Assembly: GCF_000739775.1 (NCBI RefSeq)
Contig: NZ_BBJH01000040.1
Span: 1 to 64,000 of the forward strand
Length of the DNA stretch: 64,000 bases
Source of the DNA: Paraburkholderia heleia NBRC 101817
Lineage (GTDB): Bacteria; Pseudomonadota; Gammaproteobacteria; Burkholderiales; Burkholderiaceae
Direction: 5' to 3'
Position 1 is the stretch's first letter; each line of letters begins with the position of its first letter. Positions 51,124-59,873 of the stretch are shown one piece after another. The notes below the pieces were generated by a model. That model had not been told where the DNA came from. It worked only from the letters and a program-made list of their open reading frames with translations, and did not search any database. The position numbers were made by a program, and so were the translations under genes.

Positions 51124-51996
51124 ATGCTGAAACCCGAAGTCGATAGCCTCGTCCCGCACGTGCCGTTCAACCGGCGTACCTTCATCAAGGCGGCGCTCGG
51201 CAGCGGATTCGCCGCCGCCGTGCTGCCCGTTTCCGCGCAAACCATCCACACCGACAGCGAGGGTCTCGAAGCCGGCGAGATCGGCTTCCAGTCGGGCGGC
51301 ACGCTCATTCCGGCGTATCGCGCCCAGCCGCGCGGCAAGACGCACTTGCCGGTCGTCATCGTGATTCACGAGATCTTCGGCGTGCACGAGCATATCGCCG
51401 ACGTGTGCCGCCGCTTCGCGAAGCTCGGCTATCTCGCCATCGCGCCGGACTTCTTCGTGCGCCAGGGCGATGCGTCCGTGTACCCGACAATTCAGCAGAT
51501 CAACGACAACATCGCGAGCAAGGTGCCCGACGCCCAGGTGATGGGCGACATCGACGCGGCCGTTGCCTGGGCAGGCGAGCATGGCGGCGACACGAAGCGC
51601 GTGGGCGTGAACGGCTTTTGCTGGGGCGGGCGCTATGCGTGGCTCTATGCGGAGCACAACCCGCACATCAAGGCGGCGGTGGTGTGGTATGGGCGCGTGG
51701 CGGGCCCGCACACGGCGAACGCGCCGAGCAATCCGCTCGATCTCGCGAACACGCTGCAGGTGCCGGTGCTTGCCATGTACGGCTTGCAGGACACGAGCAT
51801 TCCGCAGGACACGCTCGAGCAGATGAAGGCCGCCATCGCGCAAGGTCCGCAGGGTGGACGCAGCTCGCAGATCGTCGTGTACAACGACGCGGGCCACGCG
51901 TTCTTCGCGGACTACCGCCCGAGCTATCGCAAGGCCGATGCGCAAGACGGCTGGAAGCGCGCCATTGCGTGGTTCAAGGAGCACGGCGTGGTGTGA
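51124..51996 (+). CDS. dienelactone hydrolase-family protein, Tat-exported
   Basis: A 290-residue alpha/beta-hydrolase of the dienelactone hydrolase family. GGAG precedes ATG 51124. The N-terminus has a twin-arginine signal, NRRTFIKAALGSGFAAAVLP with Arg17-Arg18, so it is probably exported folded. The catalytic triad is Cys166 (GVNGFCWGGR), Asp213 (GLQDTS) and His248 (NDAGHAFF), the Cys-Asp-His order of this family. VIHEIFGVHEHIADVCRRFA is also diagnostic. No chlorocatechol pathway genes are nearby, so a general carboxymethylenebutenolidase-like role is all that can be said. Confidence 0.92.
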   Translation: MLKPEVDSLVPHVPFNRRTFIKAALGSGFAAAVLPVSAQTIHTDSEGLEAGEIGFQSGGTLIPAYRAQPRGKTHLPVVIVIHEIFGVHEHIADVCRRFAKLGYLAIAPDFFVRQGDASVYPTIQQINDNIASKVPDAQVMGDIDAAVAWAGEHGGDTKRVGVNGFCWGGRYAWLYAEHNPHIKAAVVWYGRVAGPHTANAPSNPLDLANTLQVPVLAMYGLQDTSIPQDTLEQMKAAIAQGPQGGRSSQIVVYNDAGHAFFADYRPSYRKADAQDGWKRAIAWFKEHGVV

Positions 51997-52023
51997 CGCC
52001 GTGCCCCGTTCCGGGCTCCCGGC

Positions 52024-52893
52024 TTAGGGATTGGGACCCGTCGCGACCGGCCGTGAAGGATCGGCGCTCCACTCGCTCCACGAACCGGGGTAGAGCGCCG
52101 CGCCGTGCAGGCCGGCAATCTCCATCGCGAGCGCATTGTGGCAGGCGGTCACGCCCGAGCCGCATTGCAGGACCACGTGTTCGGGCGTGATGCCCGGCAG
52201 CACCGTCATGAAATCCTCGCGCAGCGCATGCGCCGACTTGAAGCGGCCGTCCGGCGCGAGATTGTCCTGATAAAACCGGTTGCGTGCGCCAGGAATATGG
52301 CCGCCCACCGGATCGATCGTTTCGTTCTCGCCGCGGTAGCGGTCGGCGGCGCGCGCGTCGACGACCGTGAGTTCGTGCGTGGCGAGATTGCGGACGACGG
52401 CCTGCGCGTCCACCGTCACCTGGAGCGGCGCGCCGGCCTTGAAGGTGCCGCGCGCGGGCGTGGGCACGTCGCGCACGAGCGGCAAGCCTGCGGCTTCCCA
52501 CGCATTGAGGCCGCCGTCGAGCACGGCCACCGAGTCGTGGCCGAGCCAGCGTAACAGCCACCACAGGCGCGCGGCGTAGGCGCCGCCTTGCGCGTCGTAG
52601 GCCACGACCTGCTGGCCTTCGTTGAGCCCGCGCAGCAAGAGCGTGGCGACGAGCGCCGAGCGGTCGGGCAGCGGATGGCGGCCGTTCTTGCCCGTCTTCG
52701 GGCCCGAGAGGTCGCGGTCCAGATGCAGGTATTGGGCGCCGGGCAGATGGCCGAGCGCATAGGCGTTCTCGCCCGCGGCGGGGTTGGCGAGATCGAAGCG
52801 GCAGTCGAAGACCAGCACGCTGCCCGGCGCGGCGGTCAGGCGTTCGTGCAGATTGGCGGCCGAGATCAGCGTGGTGTGATGCGTGTGGGGCAT
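52024..52893 (-). CDS. sseA: 3-mercaptopyruvate/thiosulfate sulfurtransferase
   Basis: A 289-residue two-domain rhodanese. The N-terminal inactive domain (about 1-140) contains AYALGHLPGAQYLHLDRDLS. The catalytic domain (about 155-285) contains VVDARAADRYRGENE, HIPGARNRFYQDNL and the active-site loop VVLQCGSGVTACHN with Cys244. The loop CGSGVTA is the form common in mercaptopyruvate sulfurtransferases. It transfers sulfane sulfur to cyanide or thiols in the cytoplasm. It lies downstream of the Rieske gene but a terminator separates them. Confidence 0.92.
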   Translation of the reverse strand: MPHTHHTTLISAANLHERLTAAPGSVLVFDCRFDLANPAAGENAYALGHLPGAQYLHLDRDLSGPKTGKNGRHPLPDRSALVATLLLRGLNEGQQVVAYDAQGGAYAARLWWLLRWLGHDSVAVLDGGLNAWEAAGLPLVRDVPTPARGTFKAGAPLQVTVDAQAVVRNLATHELTVVDARAADRYRGENETIDPVGGHIPGARNRFYQDNLAPDGRFKSAHALREDFMTVLPGITPEHVVLQCGSGVTACHNALAMEIAGLHGAALYPGSWSEWSADPSRPVATGPNP

Positions 52894-52960
52894 GACGGCT
52901 CCTTGAATCGTGCAAGGCCGCCATCTCTGGCTATGCGACGGCCCGGTGCCGTCAGTCTAA

Positions 52961-52988
52961 ACAAAAAGACGGGCCGGGGCCCGTCTTT
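52961..52988 (-). terminator. intrinsic terminator of the Rieske gene
   Basis: Stem AAAGACGGGCC / GGCCCGTCTTT (52965-52988). Read on the minus strand it ends in TTTTTG, so it terminates transcription from the Rieske gene before sseA. Confidence 0.85.
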
Positions 52989-53032
52989 CGGTGATGCGTT
53001 CGAGATGCCCGAGGCTCGCGCCTGGCCGCGCG

Positions 53033-54139
53033 TCAGATCGGTCCCAGCTCACGGCGCAGGAACTCGTGGAAGTGCTGCATGCCGTCTTCCATCGGGCTCT
53101 GGTACGGCCCCACCTCGGAAACGCCGCGCTCGAAGAGCGCACGGCGGCCGGCGTCCATGCGCTCGGCAATCTCGTCGTCTTCGATGGCGGTTTCCATATA
53201 GGCGGCGCGCTCGGCCTCGACGAACTCGCGCTCGAACAGCGTGATTTCCTCGGGGTAATAGAACTCGACGACGTTCGTCGTTTTCTGCGTGCCCTGCGGG
53301 ATGAGCCACGAGACCACGAGCACGTGCGGATACCACTCGATCATGAGATTCGGGTAGTACACCATCCAGATCGCGCCGAACTCGGGCGGCACGCCGTTGC
53401 GAAAACGCAGGACCTCGTCGTGCCACTTGCGGTACGTCGGGCTGCCCGGCTTGCCGAGGCGGTTGTGCACGCCGACCGTCTGCACGCTATACCACTCGCC
53501 GAACTCCCACTGGAGGTCGTCGCACGACACGAAGTTGCCGAGGCCCGGGTGGAACGGCACGACGTGATAGTCTTCCAGATAGACCTCGATGAAGGTCTTC
53601 CAGTTGTAGTTGCACTCGTGAACCTCGACGTGATCGAACATGTAGTCCGTAAAATCGAGGTGTTTCGCCGGCCCGAGGCGCGCGAGATCGCGCGCGACGT
53701 CGCGGCCCGCGGATTCGAACAGCAGCCCGTTCCACTTCTGGAGCGGCGAGCTGTTCAGGTTCAGACACGGCTTGTCCGCGAAGTGCGGTGCGCCGAGCAG
53801 TTCGCCCTTGAGGTCATAGGTCCAGCGATGCAACGGACATACAATGTTGTCTGCCGTGCCGCGACCGTTTAGCATGATGGCCTGGCGATGCCGGCACACG
53901 TTCGAGAGCAGCTCGATGTCGTTGCTCTTGTTGCGAACGAGCACGCGGCCTTCTTTCTCGCCGGGCAGCGCAAAATAGTTTCCCGCCTCGGGCACCATGA
54001 GTTCGTGCCCGACGTAGCGGGGACCCTTCTGGAAAAGCGTGTCGATTTCGCGCTTGAGTAGCGCTTCGTCAAAATAAGCGGTGACTGGCAGCTGGCTGTG
54101 GATAGACTTCAGCTGCAATGCATTGCTCAGATTGGACAT
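53033..54139 (-). CDS. Rieske non-haem iron oxygenase, alpha-subunit type
   Basis: A 368-residue oxygenase component from ATG 54139, preceded by GGGAG; an upstream ATG at 54184 extends into poorly conserved sequence. The Rieske 2Fe-2S ligands are Cys82-x-His84 (NVCRHRQA) and Cys101-x2-His104 (IVCPLHRW). The mononuclear iron site is EDYHVVPFHPG (His192, His197), with the bridging Asp190. Such proteins hydroxylate aromatic rings or demethylate using a reductase. No reductase or small subunit is adjacent, so partner and substrate are unknown. Conserved in this position beside xseB-ispA-dxs in Burkholderiales, as far as I recall. Confidence 0.9.
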   Translation of the reverse strand: MSNLSNALQLKSIHSQLPVTAYFDEALLKREIDTLFQKGPRYVGHELMVPEAGNYFALPGEKEGRVLVRNKSNDIELLSNVCRHRQAIMLNGRGTADNIVCPLHRWTYDLKGELLGAPHFADKPCLNLNSSPLQKWNGLLFESAGRDVARDLARLGPAKHLDFTDYMFDHVEVHECNYNWKTFIEVYLEDYHVVPFHPGLGNFVSCDDLQWEFGEWYSVQTVGVHNRLGKPGSPTYRKWHDEVLRFRNGVPPEFGAIWMVYYPNLMIEWYPHVLVVSWLIPQGTQKTTNVVEFYYPEEITLFEREFVEAERAAYMETAIEDDEIAERMDAGRRALFERGVSEVGPYQSPMEDGMQHFHEFLRRELGPI

Positions 54140-54446
54140 TCCCACTCCCGATGAAGACGTGAAAGCAGTGAACAACCCAACCATCGAAGATTCGATTTAG
54201 GGAGCCGGCGATTATACCCGGTTACCCCGTCGTGGGGTAGCTAAGTGACTGATTTTTGCCAAAATTACAGCGGAAAGACGGCAGGAATCCAGGAAATATG
54301 AGACAAATGCACGGGTAATCGGGCCTGCTGGAACCGATTTGTACTGGCCCCGAGCGTGTGGTCGAGAGGGCACACAAGCCGGCGAGCGGGTCGAAAAGGG
54401 CCTTTTGCCGTAGAATGTCCGCCTTGTTTCATTCTGGCGACGACTC
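54140..54446. other. divergent promoter region, Rieske gene and xseB
   Basis: 307 bp between two divergent genes. On the minus side it holds the promoter and palindrome at 54211-54239. On the plus side TAGAAT (54411-54416) lies 30 bases before the xseB ATG, but I see no good -35. No gene is supported. Confidence 0.6.
54211..54239 (-). promoter_or_regulatory. Rieske-gene promoter with palindrome at -35
   Basis: A perfect TATAAT on the minus strand (54216-54211). Exactly where the -35 should be lies the inverted repeat TACCCC-GTCGT-GGGGTA (54223-54239), and no consensus TTGACA is present. This suggests a regulator-dependent promoter. Confidence 0.55.
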
Positions 54447-54761
54447 ATGGCGAAATCCGCAACGAAAGACCGCGCTGGCGCGGGCGAAAGCGCAGCCGGG
54501 CTGGCCGAGGGCGAAGCCCTGCCCGAGAGCTACGAGGCGGCGCTCGCGGAGCTCGACGGGCTCGTTGCGCGCATGGAAGGCGGCAGCCTGAGCCTGGAAG
54601 AATCGCTTGCAGCCTACCGCCGCGGCGCGGCGCTCGTGCGCTTCTGCCAGCAGCAGCTCGAAAAGGTTGAACAACAGGTGCGCGTGCTCGACGGCGAGAC
54701 GCTGCGGCCCGTGCCTCTCAATACGACAGACTCCGCAGCGGGCGGAGACGACGATCTATGA
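54447..54761 (+). CDS. xseB: exodeoxyribonuclease VII small subunit
   Basis: A 104-residue protein. The family core is residues 27-80: SYEAALAELDGLVARMEGGS, then LSLEESLAAYRRGAALVRFC and QQQLEKVEQQVRVL. XseB is the small helical subunit that stabilises XseA, and together they degrade single-stranded DNA. The first 25 and last 18 residues are disordered. The stop overlaps the ispA start by 4 bp (ATGA), the usual coupling of xseB-ispA-dxs. Confidence 0.95.
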   Translation: MAKSATKDRAGAGESAAGLAEGEALPESYEAALAELDGLVARMEGGSLSLEESLAAYRRGAALVRFCQQQLEKVEQQVRVLDGETLRPVPLNTTDSAAGGDDDL

Positions 54762-55639
54762 CATTTGACCAATGGACCCGGCAGGTACTCGACCGGGTCG
54801 AAAGCGCGCTCGATCACTATTTGCCGGCTGCCGACGTGCTGCCGGCGCCCCTGCACGACGCCATGCGTTATGCCGTGATGGGCGGCGGCAAGCGGGTGCG
54901 TCCGCTTCTGTGCCACGCGGCGGGCGAACTCACGGACGCCACGCCGGAAGCGCTCGACGCGGCGGCCTGCGCGCTCGAAATGATCCATGTGTACTCGCTC
55001 GTGCACGACGACATGCCGTGCATGGACGACGACGACATGCGTCGCGGCAAACCCACCGTACACGTCAAATATGACGAACCGACGGCGCTGCTGGTGGGCG
55101 ACGCGCTGCAGTCGCAAGCCTTCATCACGCTGACCTCCGATGTGCTCGATGCCCGGCACCAGGCTTCGCTCGTGCGCGAACTCGCGCTGGCCAGCGGCTC
55201 GATCGGCATGGCCGGCGGCCAGGCCATCGACCTCGCGAGCGTAGGCCATTCGCTCACCCGCGAGCAGCTCGAAACGATGCACCGCCTGAAGACCGGCGCG
55301 CTCTTGCGCGCCGCGGTCCGCATGGGCGCGCTGGCGGGCGAAACGCCCTCGGCGGAAAGCCTCGCCGCGCTCGACAGGTACGCGGCGGCCGTGGGCCTCG
55401 CTTTTCAGGTGGTGGACGACATTCTCGACGTCACCGCCGACTCCGCAACGCTCGGCAAGACCGCGGGCAAGGACGCGAAGGACGGCAAGCCGACCTACGT
55501 GTCGATTATCGGTCTTGATGCCTCGCGTGCGCTCGCGCAGCAGTTGCGCGCCGACGCGCACGCGGCGCTCGAACCGTTCGGTGCGCGCGCTCAGCGCCTC
55601 GCCGAACTCGCTGACCTGGTGGTGAACCGGGTGAGCTGA
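54758..55639 (+). CDS. ispA: farnesyl diphosphate synthase
   Basis: IspA condenses IPP and DMAPP to farnesyl diphosphate. The 293-residue protein has the first Asp-rich motif HDDMPCMDDDDMRRGKPTVH (DDxxxxD type), the second VVDDILDVTAD, and the basic GGGKRVRPLLCHAAGE that binds IPP. It is in the standard xseB-ispA-dxs order: Dxs makes the precursor DXP for the same pathway. Confidence 0.96.
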   Translation: MTFDQWTRQVLDRVESALDHYLPAADVLPAPLHDAMRYAVMGGGKRVRPLLCHAAGELTDATPEALDAAACALEMIHVYSLVHDDMPCMDDDDMRRGKPTVHVKYDEPTALLVGDALQSQAFITLTSDVLDARHQASLVRELALASGSIGMAGGQAIDLASVGHSLTREQLETMHRLKTGALLRAAVRMGALAGETPSAESLAALDRYAAAVGLAFQVVDDILDVTADSATLGKTAGKDAKDGKPTYVSIIGLDASRALAQQLRADAHAALEPFGARAQRLAELADLVVNRVS

Positions 55640-55722
55640 CCGCGCAACCCGCCCACGCGCATGAAACGGAAGTCATGTGCAAAAAAGTGCGGGAGCGCCA
55701 GTTTTCCTACAATGGAACGACG

Positions 55723-57624
55723 ATGTACGACTTGCTGAAAACCATTGACGACCCGGCGGATTTGCGCCGCCTCGATCGCCGCCAGTTGCAACCGCTTGCG
55801 GACGAACTGCGTGCCTTCGTTCTCGAGAGCGTCTCGCAGACGGGCGGCCACCTGTCGTCCAACCTCGGTACGGTCGAGCTGACGATCGCGCTGCACTACG
55901 TGTTCGACACGCCGCGCGACCGCATCGTCTGGGACGTGGGCCATCAGACCTATCCGCACAAGATCCTGACGGGCCGCCGCGACCAGATGTCGACGCTGCG
56001 CCAGCTCGGCGGCATTTCGGGCTTTCCGAAACGCGACGAGTCGCCGTACGACACGTTCGGCACCGCGCACTCGAGCACGTCGATTTCGGCGGCGCTCGGC
56101 ATGGCCATCGCGAGCAAGCTCAAGGGCGAGAACGCCATGGGTATCGCCGTGATCGGCGACGGCGCGATGACGGCCGGCATGGCCTTCGAGGCACTGAACA
56201 ACGGCGGCGTGGAAGACGACGTCCCGCTGCTCGTCATCCTCAACGACAACGACATGTCGATTTCGCCTCCGGTCGGCGCGCTCAATCGCCATCTCGCGCG
56301 CCTCATGTCGGGCCGCTTCTACGCCGCCGCACGCGCGGGCGTGGAGCGCGTGCTGCGCCATGCGCCGCCGGTGCTCGACCTCGCGCGCAAGCTCGAAGAG
56401 CACGCGAAGGGCATGATCGTGCCGGCTACGCTGTTCGAGGAATTCGGCTTCAACTACATCGGGCCGATCGACGGCCACGACCTGGATTCGCTGATCCCGA
56501 CGCTGCAGAACATCAAGGAACTGCGCGGCCCGCAGTTCCTGCACGTCGTGACGAAGAAAGGCCAGGGCTACAAGCTCGCCGAAGCCGACCCGGTGCTGTA
56601 CCACGGTCCCGGCAAGTTCAACCCGGCCGAAGGCATCAAGCCGTCGGCGACGCCCGCCAAGAAGACCTACACGCAGGTGTTCGGCGAATGGCTGTGCGAT
56701 GCGGCCGAACTCGACCAGCGCGTGGTCGGCATCACGCCGGCCATGCGCGAAGGCTCGGGCATGGTGGAGTTCGAAAAGCGCTTCCCGGACCGCTACTACG
56801 ACGTGGGCATCGCCGAGCAGCACGCCGTGACGTTCGCGGGCGGTCTGGCGGCCGAGGGGTTGAAGCCCGTGGTCGCGATCTACTCGACCTTCCTGCAGCG
56901 CGCGTATGACCAGTTGATCCACGACGTGGCGCTGCAGAACCTGCCGGTCGTGTTCGCGATCGACCGCGCGGGCCTCGTCGGTGCCGACGGTGCGACGCAC
57001 GCGGGCGCGTACGATCTCGCGTTCATGCGCTGCATCCCGAACATGATGATCATGGCGGCGTCCGACGAAAACGAATCCCGCCAGATGCTCTACACGGCGC
57101 TGCAGCAGGACGGCCCGACGGCCGTGCGCTACCCGCGCGGTGCGGGCACGGGCGTGGCGACCGTCAAGCAGATGGCCGCGCTGCCGGTGGGCAAGGGCGA
57201 AGTCCGCCGCGAGAGCAACGCGCCGGCAGGCAGCCGTATCGCGATTCTCGCGTTCGGCACGATGGTTGCGCCGTCGCTCAAGGCCGCCGAGGAACTGGAC
57301 GCCACCGTGGCGAACATGCGCTTCGTGAAGCCGCTCGATGCGGACCTCGTGAAGCAGCTCGCCGAAACGCACGACTACCTCGTGACCGTCGAGGAAGGCT
57401 GCATCATGGGCGGAGCCGGTTCGGCCTGCGTGGAATCCCTCCTTGAAAGTGGGGTTATCAAGCCCGTACTACAATTGGGCCTCCCCGACCGCTTCATCGA
57501 CCACGGCGACCCGGCGAAGCTGCTGGCGGGCTGTGGACTCGACGCAGCAGGGATCGCGAACTCGATTCGCGAGCGCTTTCTCGACAAGGCGGTGTCCGGC
57601 AAGTCGGTGATGCGCGTCGCCTGA
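55723..57624 (+). CDS. dxs: 1-deoxy-D-xylulose-5-phosphate synthase
   Basis: Dxs joins pyruvate and glyceraldehyde-3-phosphate in the first step of the MEP isoprenoid pathway. The 633-residue protein starts at ATG 55723 with the family opening MYDLLKTIDDPADLRRLD; an ATG-free longer frame is rejected. The TPP-binding part has VIGDGAMTAGMAFEALNNGG, with DNDMSISPPVGALN following. The second domain has YYDVGIAEQHAVTFAGGLAA with the catalytic Glu, then DRAGLVGADGATHAGAYDL. It begins 83 bp after ispA with no terminator between. Confidence 0.97.
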   Translation: MYDLLKTIDDPADLRRLDRRQLQPLADELRAFVLESVSQTGGHLSSNLGTVELTIALHYVFDTPRDRIVWDVGHQTYPHKILTGRRDQMSTLRQLGGISGFPKRDESPYDTFGTAHSSTSISAALGMAIASKLKGENAMGIAVIGDGAMTAGMAFEALNNGGVEDDVPLLVILNDNDMSISPPVGALNRHLARLMSGRFYAAARAGVERVLRHAPPVLDLARKLEEHAKGMIVPATLFEEFGFNYIGPIDGHDLDSLIPTLQNIKELRGPQFLHVVTKKGQGYKLAEADPVLYHGPGKFNPAEGIKPSATPAKKTYTQVFGEWLCDAAELDQRVVGITPAMREGSGMVEFEKRFPDRYYDVGIAEQHAVTFAGGLAAEGLKPVVAIYSTFLQRAYDQLIHDVALQNLPVVFAIDRAGLVGADGATHAGAYDLAFMRCIPNMMIMAASDENESRQMLYTALQQDGPTAVRYPRGAGTGVATVKQMAALPVGKGEVRRESNAPAGSRIAILAFGTMVAPSLKAAEELDATVANMRFVKPLDADLVKQLAETHDYLVTVEEGCIMGGAGSACVESLLESGVIKPVLQLGLPDRFIDHGDPAKLLAGCGLDAAGIANSIRERFLDKAVSGKSVMRVA

Positions 57625-57690
57625 GGCCGATCGAGATCGCGTAGCTTGCCTGGCGCCTCGCGCCTTGCAGCGGCCCAATTCACATTTGAA

Positions 57691-57750
57691 CTGGCGGGCG
57701 GGTTTCTACCCGGCTTTCGCCAGCAAACGCCGGCTCATGCCGGCGTTTGC
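57691..57750 (+). terminator. two consecutive hairpins between dxs and folE2
   Basis: The first is a nested hairpin, CTGGCG...CGCCAG enclosing CGGGT-TTCT-ACCCG (57691-57723). The second is GCAAACGCCGGC / GCCGGCGTTTGC with a TCAT loop (57723-57750), followed by TATTTG. The second probably terminates dxs transcription. The first is unexplained and could be part of a folE2 leader. Confidence 0.65.
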
Positions 57751-57790
57751 TATTTGCGCGCCGCGTACGGCGCGGCTTGAGGATAAGAAC

Positions 57791-58597
57791 ATGAATCAGA
57801 TGAACCCGGCCTTCGTGATGCCGGACGTCCAAAGCTCCGTCGATACCCGTCAGATCGTGATCCAGCGCGTCGGCGTGAAGGCCGTGCGCCATCCGCTCAC
57901 GGTGAAGACAGGGGCGGGCGACGTCCAGCCGAGCGTCGGCACGTGGAATCTCGACGTTCATCTGCCGGCCGACCAGAAGGGCACGCACATGTCGCGCTTC
58001 GTCGCGCTGCTCGAAGAGAGCAAGGCGCCGCTCGAGCCCGCCACGTTCCGCGCAATGCTGGCCGCGATGCTCGCGAAGCTCGAATCGCAGGCGGGCCGCA
58101 TCGAAGTGACATTCCCGTATTTCGTGAAGAAAGTGGCGCCGGTGTCGGGCGTGGAAAGTCTGCTGGACTACGAAGTGACGCTCACGGGCGACGTGCGCAA
58201 CGGGCAAACGCGCCTGTTCCTCGAGGTGCTCGTGCCCGTGACGAGCCTGTGCCCGTGCTCGAAGAAGATTTCGCAGTACGGCGCGCACAACCAGCGCTCG
58301 CACGTGACGATGAACGTCGAGTTCGAAGGCGATCTGCCGGTGGAGGACCTCATTCGCATCGCCGAAGAAGAGGCGTCCTGCGAGCTGTGGGGCTTGCTCA
58401 AGCGTCCGGACGAGAAGTTCGTGACCGAGCGCGCGTATGAGAACCCCAAGTTCGTGGAAGACCTCGTGCGCGACGTCGCCGTGCGACTGAACGCCGATGC
58501 GCGCGTGCTCGCCTATACGCTCGAAGCCGAAAACTTCGAGTCGATCCACAATCACAGCGCCTACGCCGTGATCGAGCACGACAAGCGCGCGGCGTAA
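57791..58597 (+). CDS. folE2: GTP cyclohydrolase FolE2 (type IB)
   Basis: FolE2 converts GTP to dihydroneopterin triphosphate, the first step of tetrahydrofolate and queuosine synthesis, and unlike FolE can use metals other than zinc. The 268-residue protein starts at ATG 57791, after AGGA. Diagnostic parts are HPLTVKTG, THMSRFVALLEE and the metal-site TSLCPCSKKISQYGAHNQRS with Cys154 and Cys156, then EEASCELWGLLKRPDEKFVT. No Zur-box-like palindrome was recognised upstream, so zinc control is not supported here. Confidence 0.95.
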   Translation: MNQMNPAFVMPDVQSSVDTRQIVIQRVGVKAVRHPLTVKTGAGDVQPSVGTWNLDVHLPADQKGTHMSRFVALLEESKAPLEPATFRAMLAAMLAKLESQAGRIEVTFPYFVKKVAPVSGVESLLDYEVTLTGDVRNGQTRLFLEVLVPVTSLCPCSKKISQYGAHNQRSHVTMNVEFEGDLPVEDLIRIAEEEASCELWGLLKRPDEKFVTERAYENPKFVEDLVRDVAVRLNADARVLAYTLEAENFESIHNHSAYAVIEHDKRAA

Positions 58598-58625
58598 CGT
58601 CTGGCCGTCTGGTTGCGCCGTCGAC

Positions 58626-58654
58626 AAAGAAGCCGCCCCTGGGGCGGCTTCTTT
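58626..58654. terminator. bidirectional intrinsic terminator
   Basis: Inverted repeat AAAGAAGCCGCCC / GGGCGGCTTCTTT between the convergent folE2 and tsaD genes. The AAAG and CTTT ends give short T-runs in both directions. Confidence 0.88.
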
Positions 58655-58676
58655 GACTATTGCGGCGGCAAACGGC

Positions 58677-59705
58677 TTACTGCTGCGCGAGCGACGACAA
58701 ATCCCAGCGCGGCTTCACGGTGAAGGCGTAATCGCGCGTGGCCTGCTCGGGCCAGCGCGCGAGGCGCAGCGCACCCGCGAGCGCGATCATCGCGCCGTTG
58801 TCGGTGCACAGCGACAGGTCCGGGTAATGCACCTCGAAGCTGCGCTTTTGCGCCGCCGCCGAAAGCGTCTCGCGCAACTGCTTGTTCGCGCCCACGCCGC
58901 CCGCCACCACGAGGCGCTTCATTTTCGTGCGCTTGAGCGCGGCGAGCGATTTCGCGGCCAGCACCTCGACGGCCGCATCGACGAAACCGCGCGCGATATC
59001 GGCCTTGCCCTGCTCGCAGAGGTTCGTGCCGAGCTTCTTCACTTGCGTGAGCACGGCCGTTTTGAGGCCGCTGAAGCTGAAGTCGAGATCGCCCGAATGC
59101 AGCATCGGACGCGGCAGTTCGACCGCGCCTGGCGTGCCGAACTCCGCGAGGCGCGAGACTTCCGGGCCGCCAGGGTAGCCGAGGCCAAGCAGCTTGGCCG
59201 TTTTGTCGAAGGCTTCGCCGGCGGCGTCGTCGAGCGTTTCGCCGAGGGTTTCGTATATGCCCACGTCGGTCACGCGCATCAATTGCGTATGGCCGCCCGA
59301 CACGAGCAGCGCGACGAACGGAAACGGCGGTGGCGCGTCGACCAGCAGCGGCGAAAGCAGGTGCCCTTCGAGATGATGAATGCCCACGGTCGGCCGGTTC
59401 CAGGCCATGGCGAGCGCATTGGCGATGCTCGCGCCCACGAGCAGCGCGCCCGCGAGGCCGGGGCCTTGCGTAAAGGCGATGGCGTCGATGTCGCTTTTCG
59501 CCGCGCCGCTCTTCGCGAGCACTTCTTCGAGCAGCGGCAGCGCGCGGCGGATATGGTCGCGCGAGGCAAGCTCCGGCACGACGCCGCCGTACTCGCGGTG
59601 CATGGCGATCTGCGAGTGCAGCGCGTGCGCGAGCAGGCCGCGCTCGCTGTCGTAGAGCGCGAGGCCGGTTTCGTCGCAGGAGCTTTCGATACCGAGAACG
59701 AGCAT
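58677..59705 (-). CDS. tsaD: tRNA threonylcarbamoyladenosine transferase TsaD
   Basis: TsaD transfers the threonylcarbamoyl group to A37 of ANN-reading tRNAs, working with TsaB and TsaE. The 342-residue protein starts MLVLGIESSCDETGLALYDS; an upstream ATG at 59744 adds 13 residues not seen in the family. Metal-binding GIHHLEGHLLSPL, VALLVSGGHTQLMRV, and the nucleotide-binding VVAGGVGANKQLRE and LCTDNGAMIA follow in order. A TATACT lies on the minus strand at 59790-59785 as a possible -10. Confidence 0.97.
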   Translation of the reverse strand: MLVLGIESSCDETGLALYDSERGLLAHALHSQIAMHREYGGVVPELASRDHIRRALPLLEEVLAKSGAAKSDIDAIAFTQGPGLAGALLVGASIANALAMAWNRPTVGIHHLEGHLLSPLLVDAPPPFPFVALLVSGGHTQLMRVTDVGIYETLGETLDDAAGEAFDKTAKLLGLGYPGGPEVSRLAEFGTPGAVELPRPMLHSGDLDFSFSGLKTAVLTQVKKLGTNLCEQGKADIARGFVDAAVEVLAAKSLAALKRTKMKRLVVAGGVGANKQLRETLSAAAQKRSFEVHYPDLSLCTDNGAMIALAGALRLARWPEQATRDYAFTVKPRWDLSSLAQQ

Positions 59706-59873
59706 GGTATGGGACAGGGCAACGGCATTGCGCGGCGCAAGCACGCAAAAACCGGCGCGAAATCAAGAATTAACAGAACATAAAAGTATAGCAGCGCGCG
59801 TCGAAGCCGGTTGAGGGCCGCAAGCGGAGCCCTCGCGGACAACCCCCGCCGCCGCGCAGGTAGAATGCGCGCC

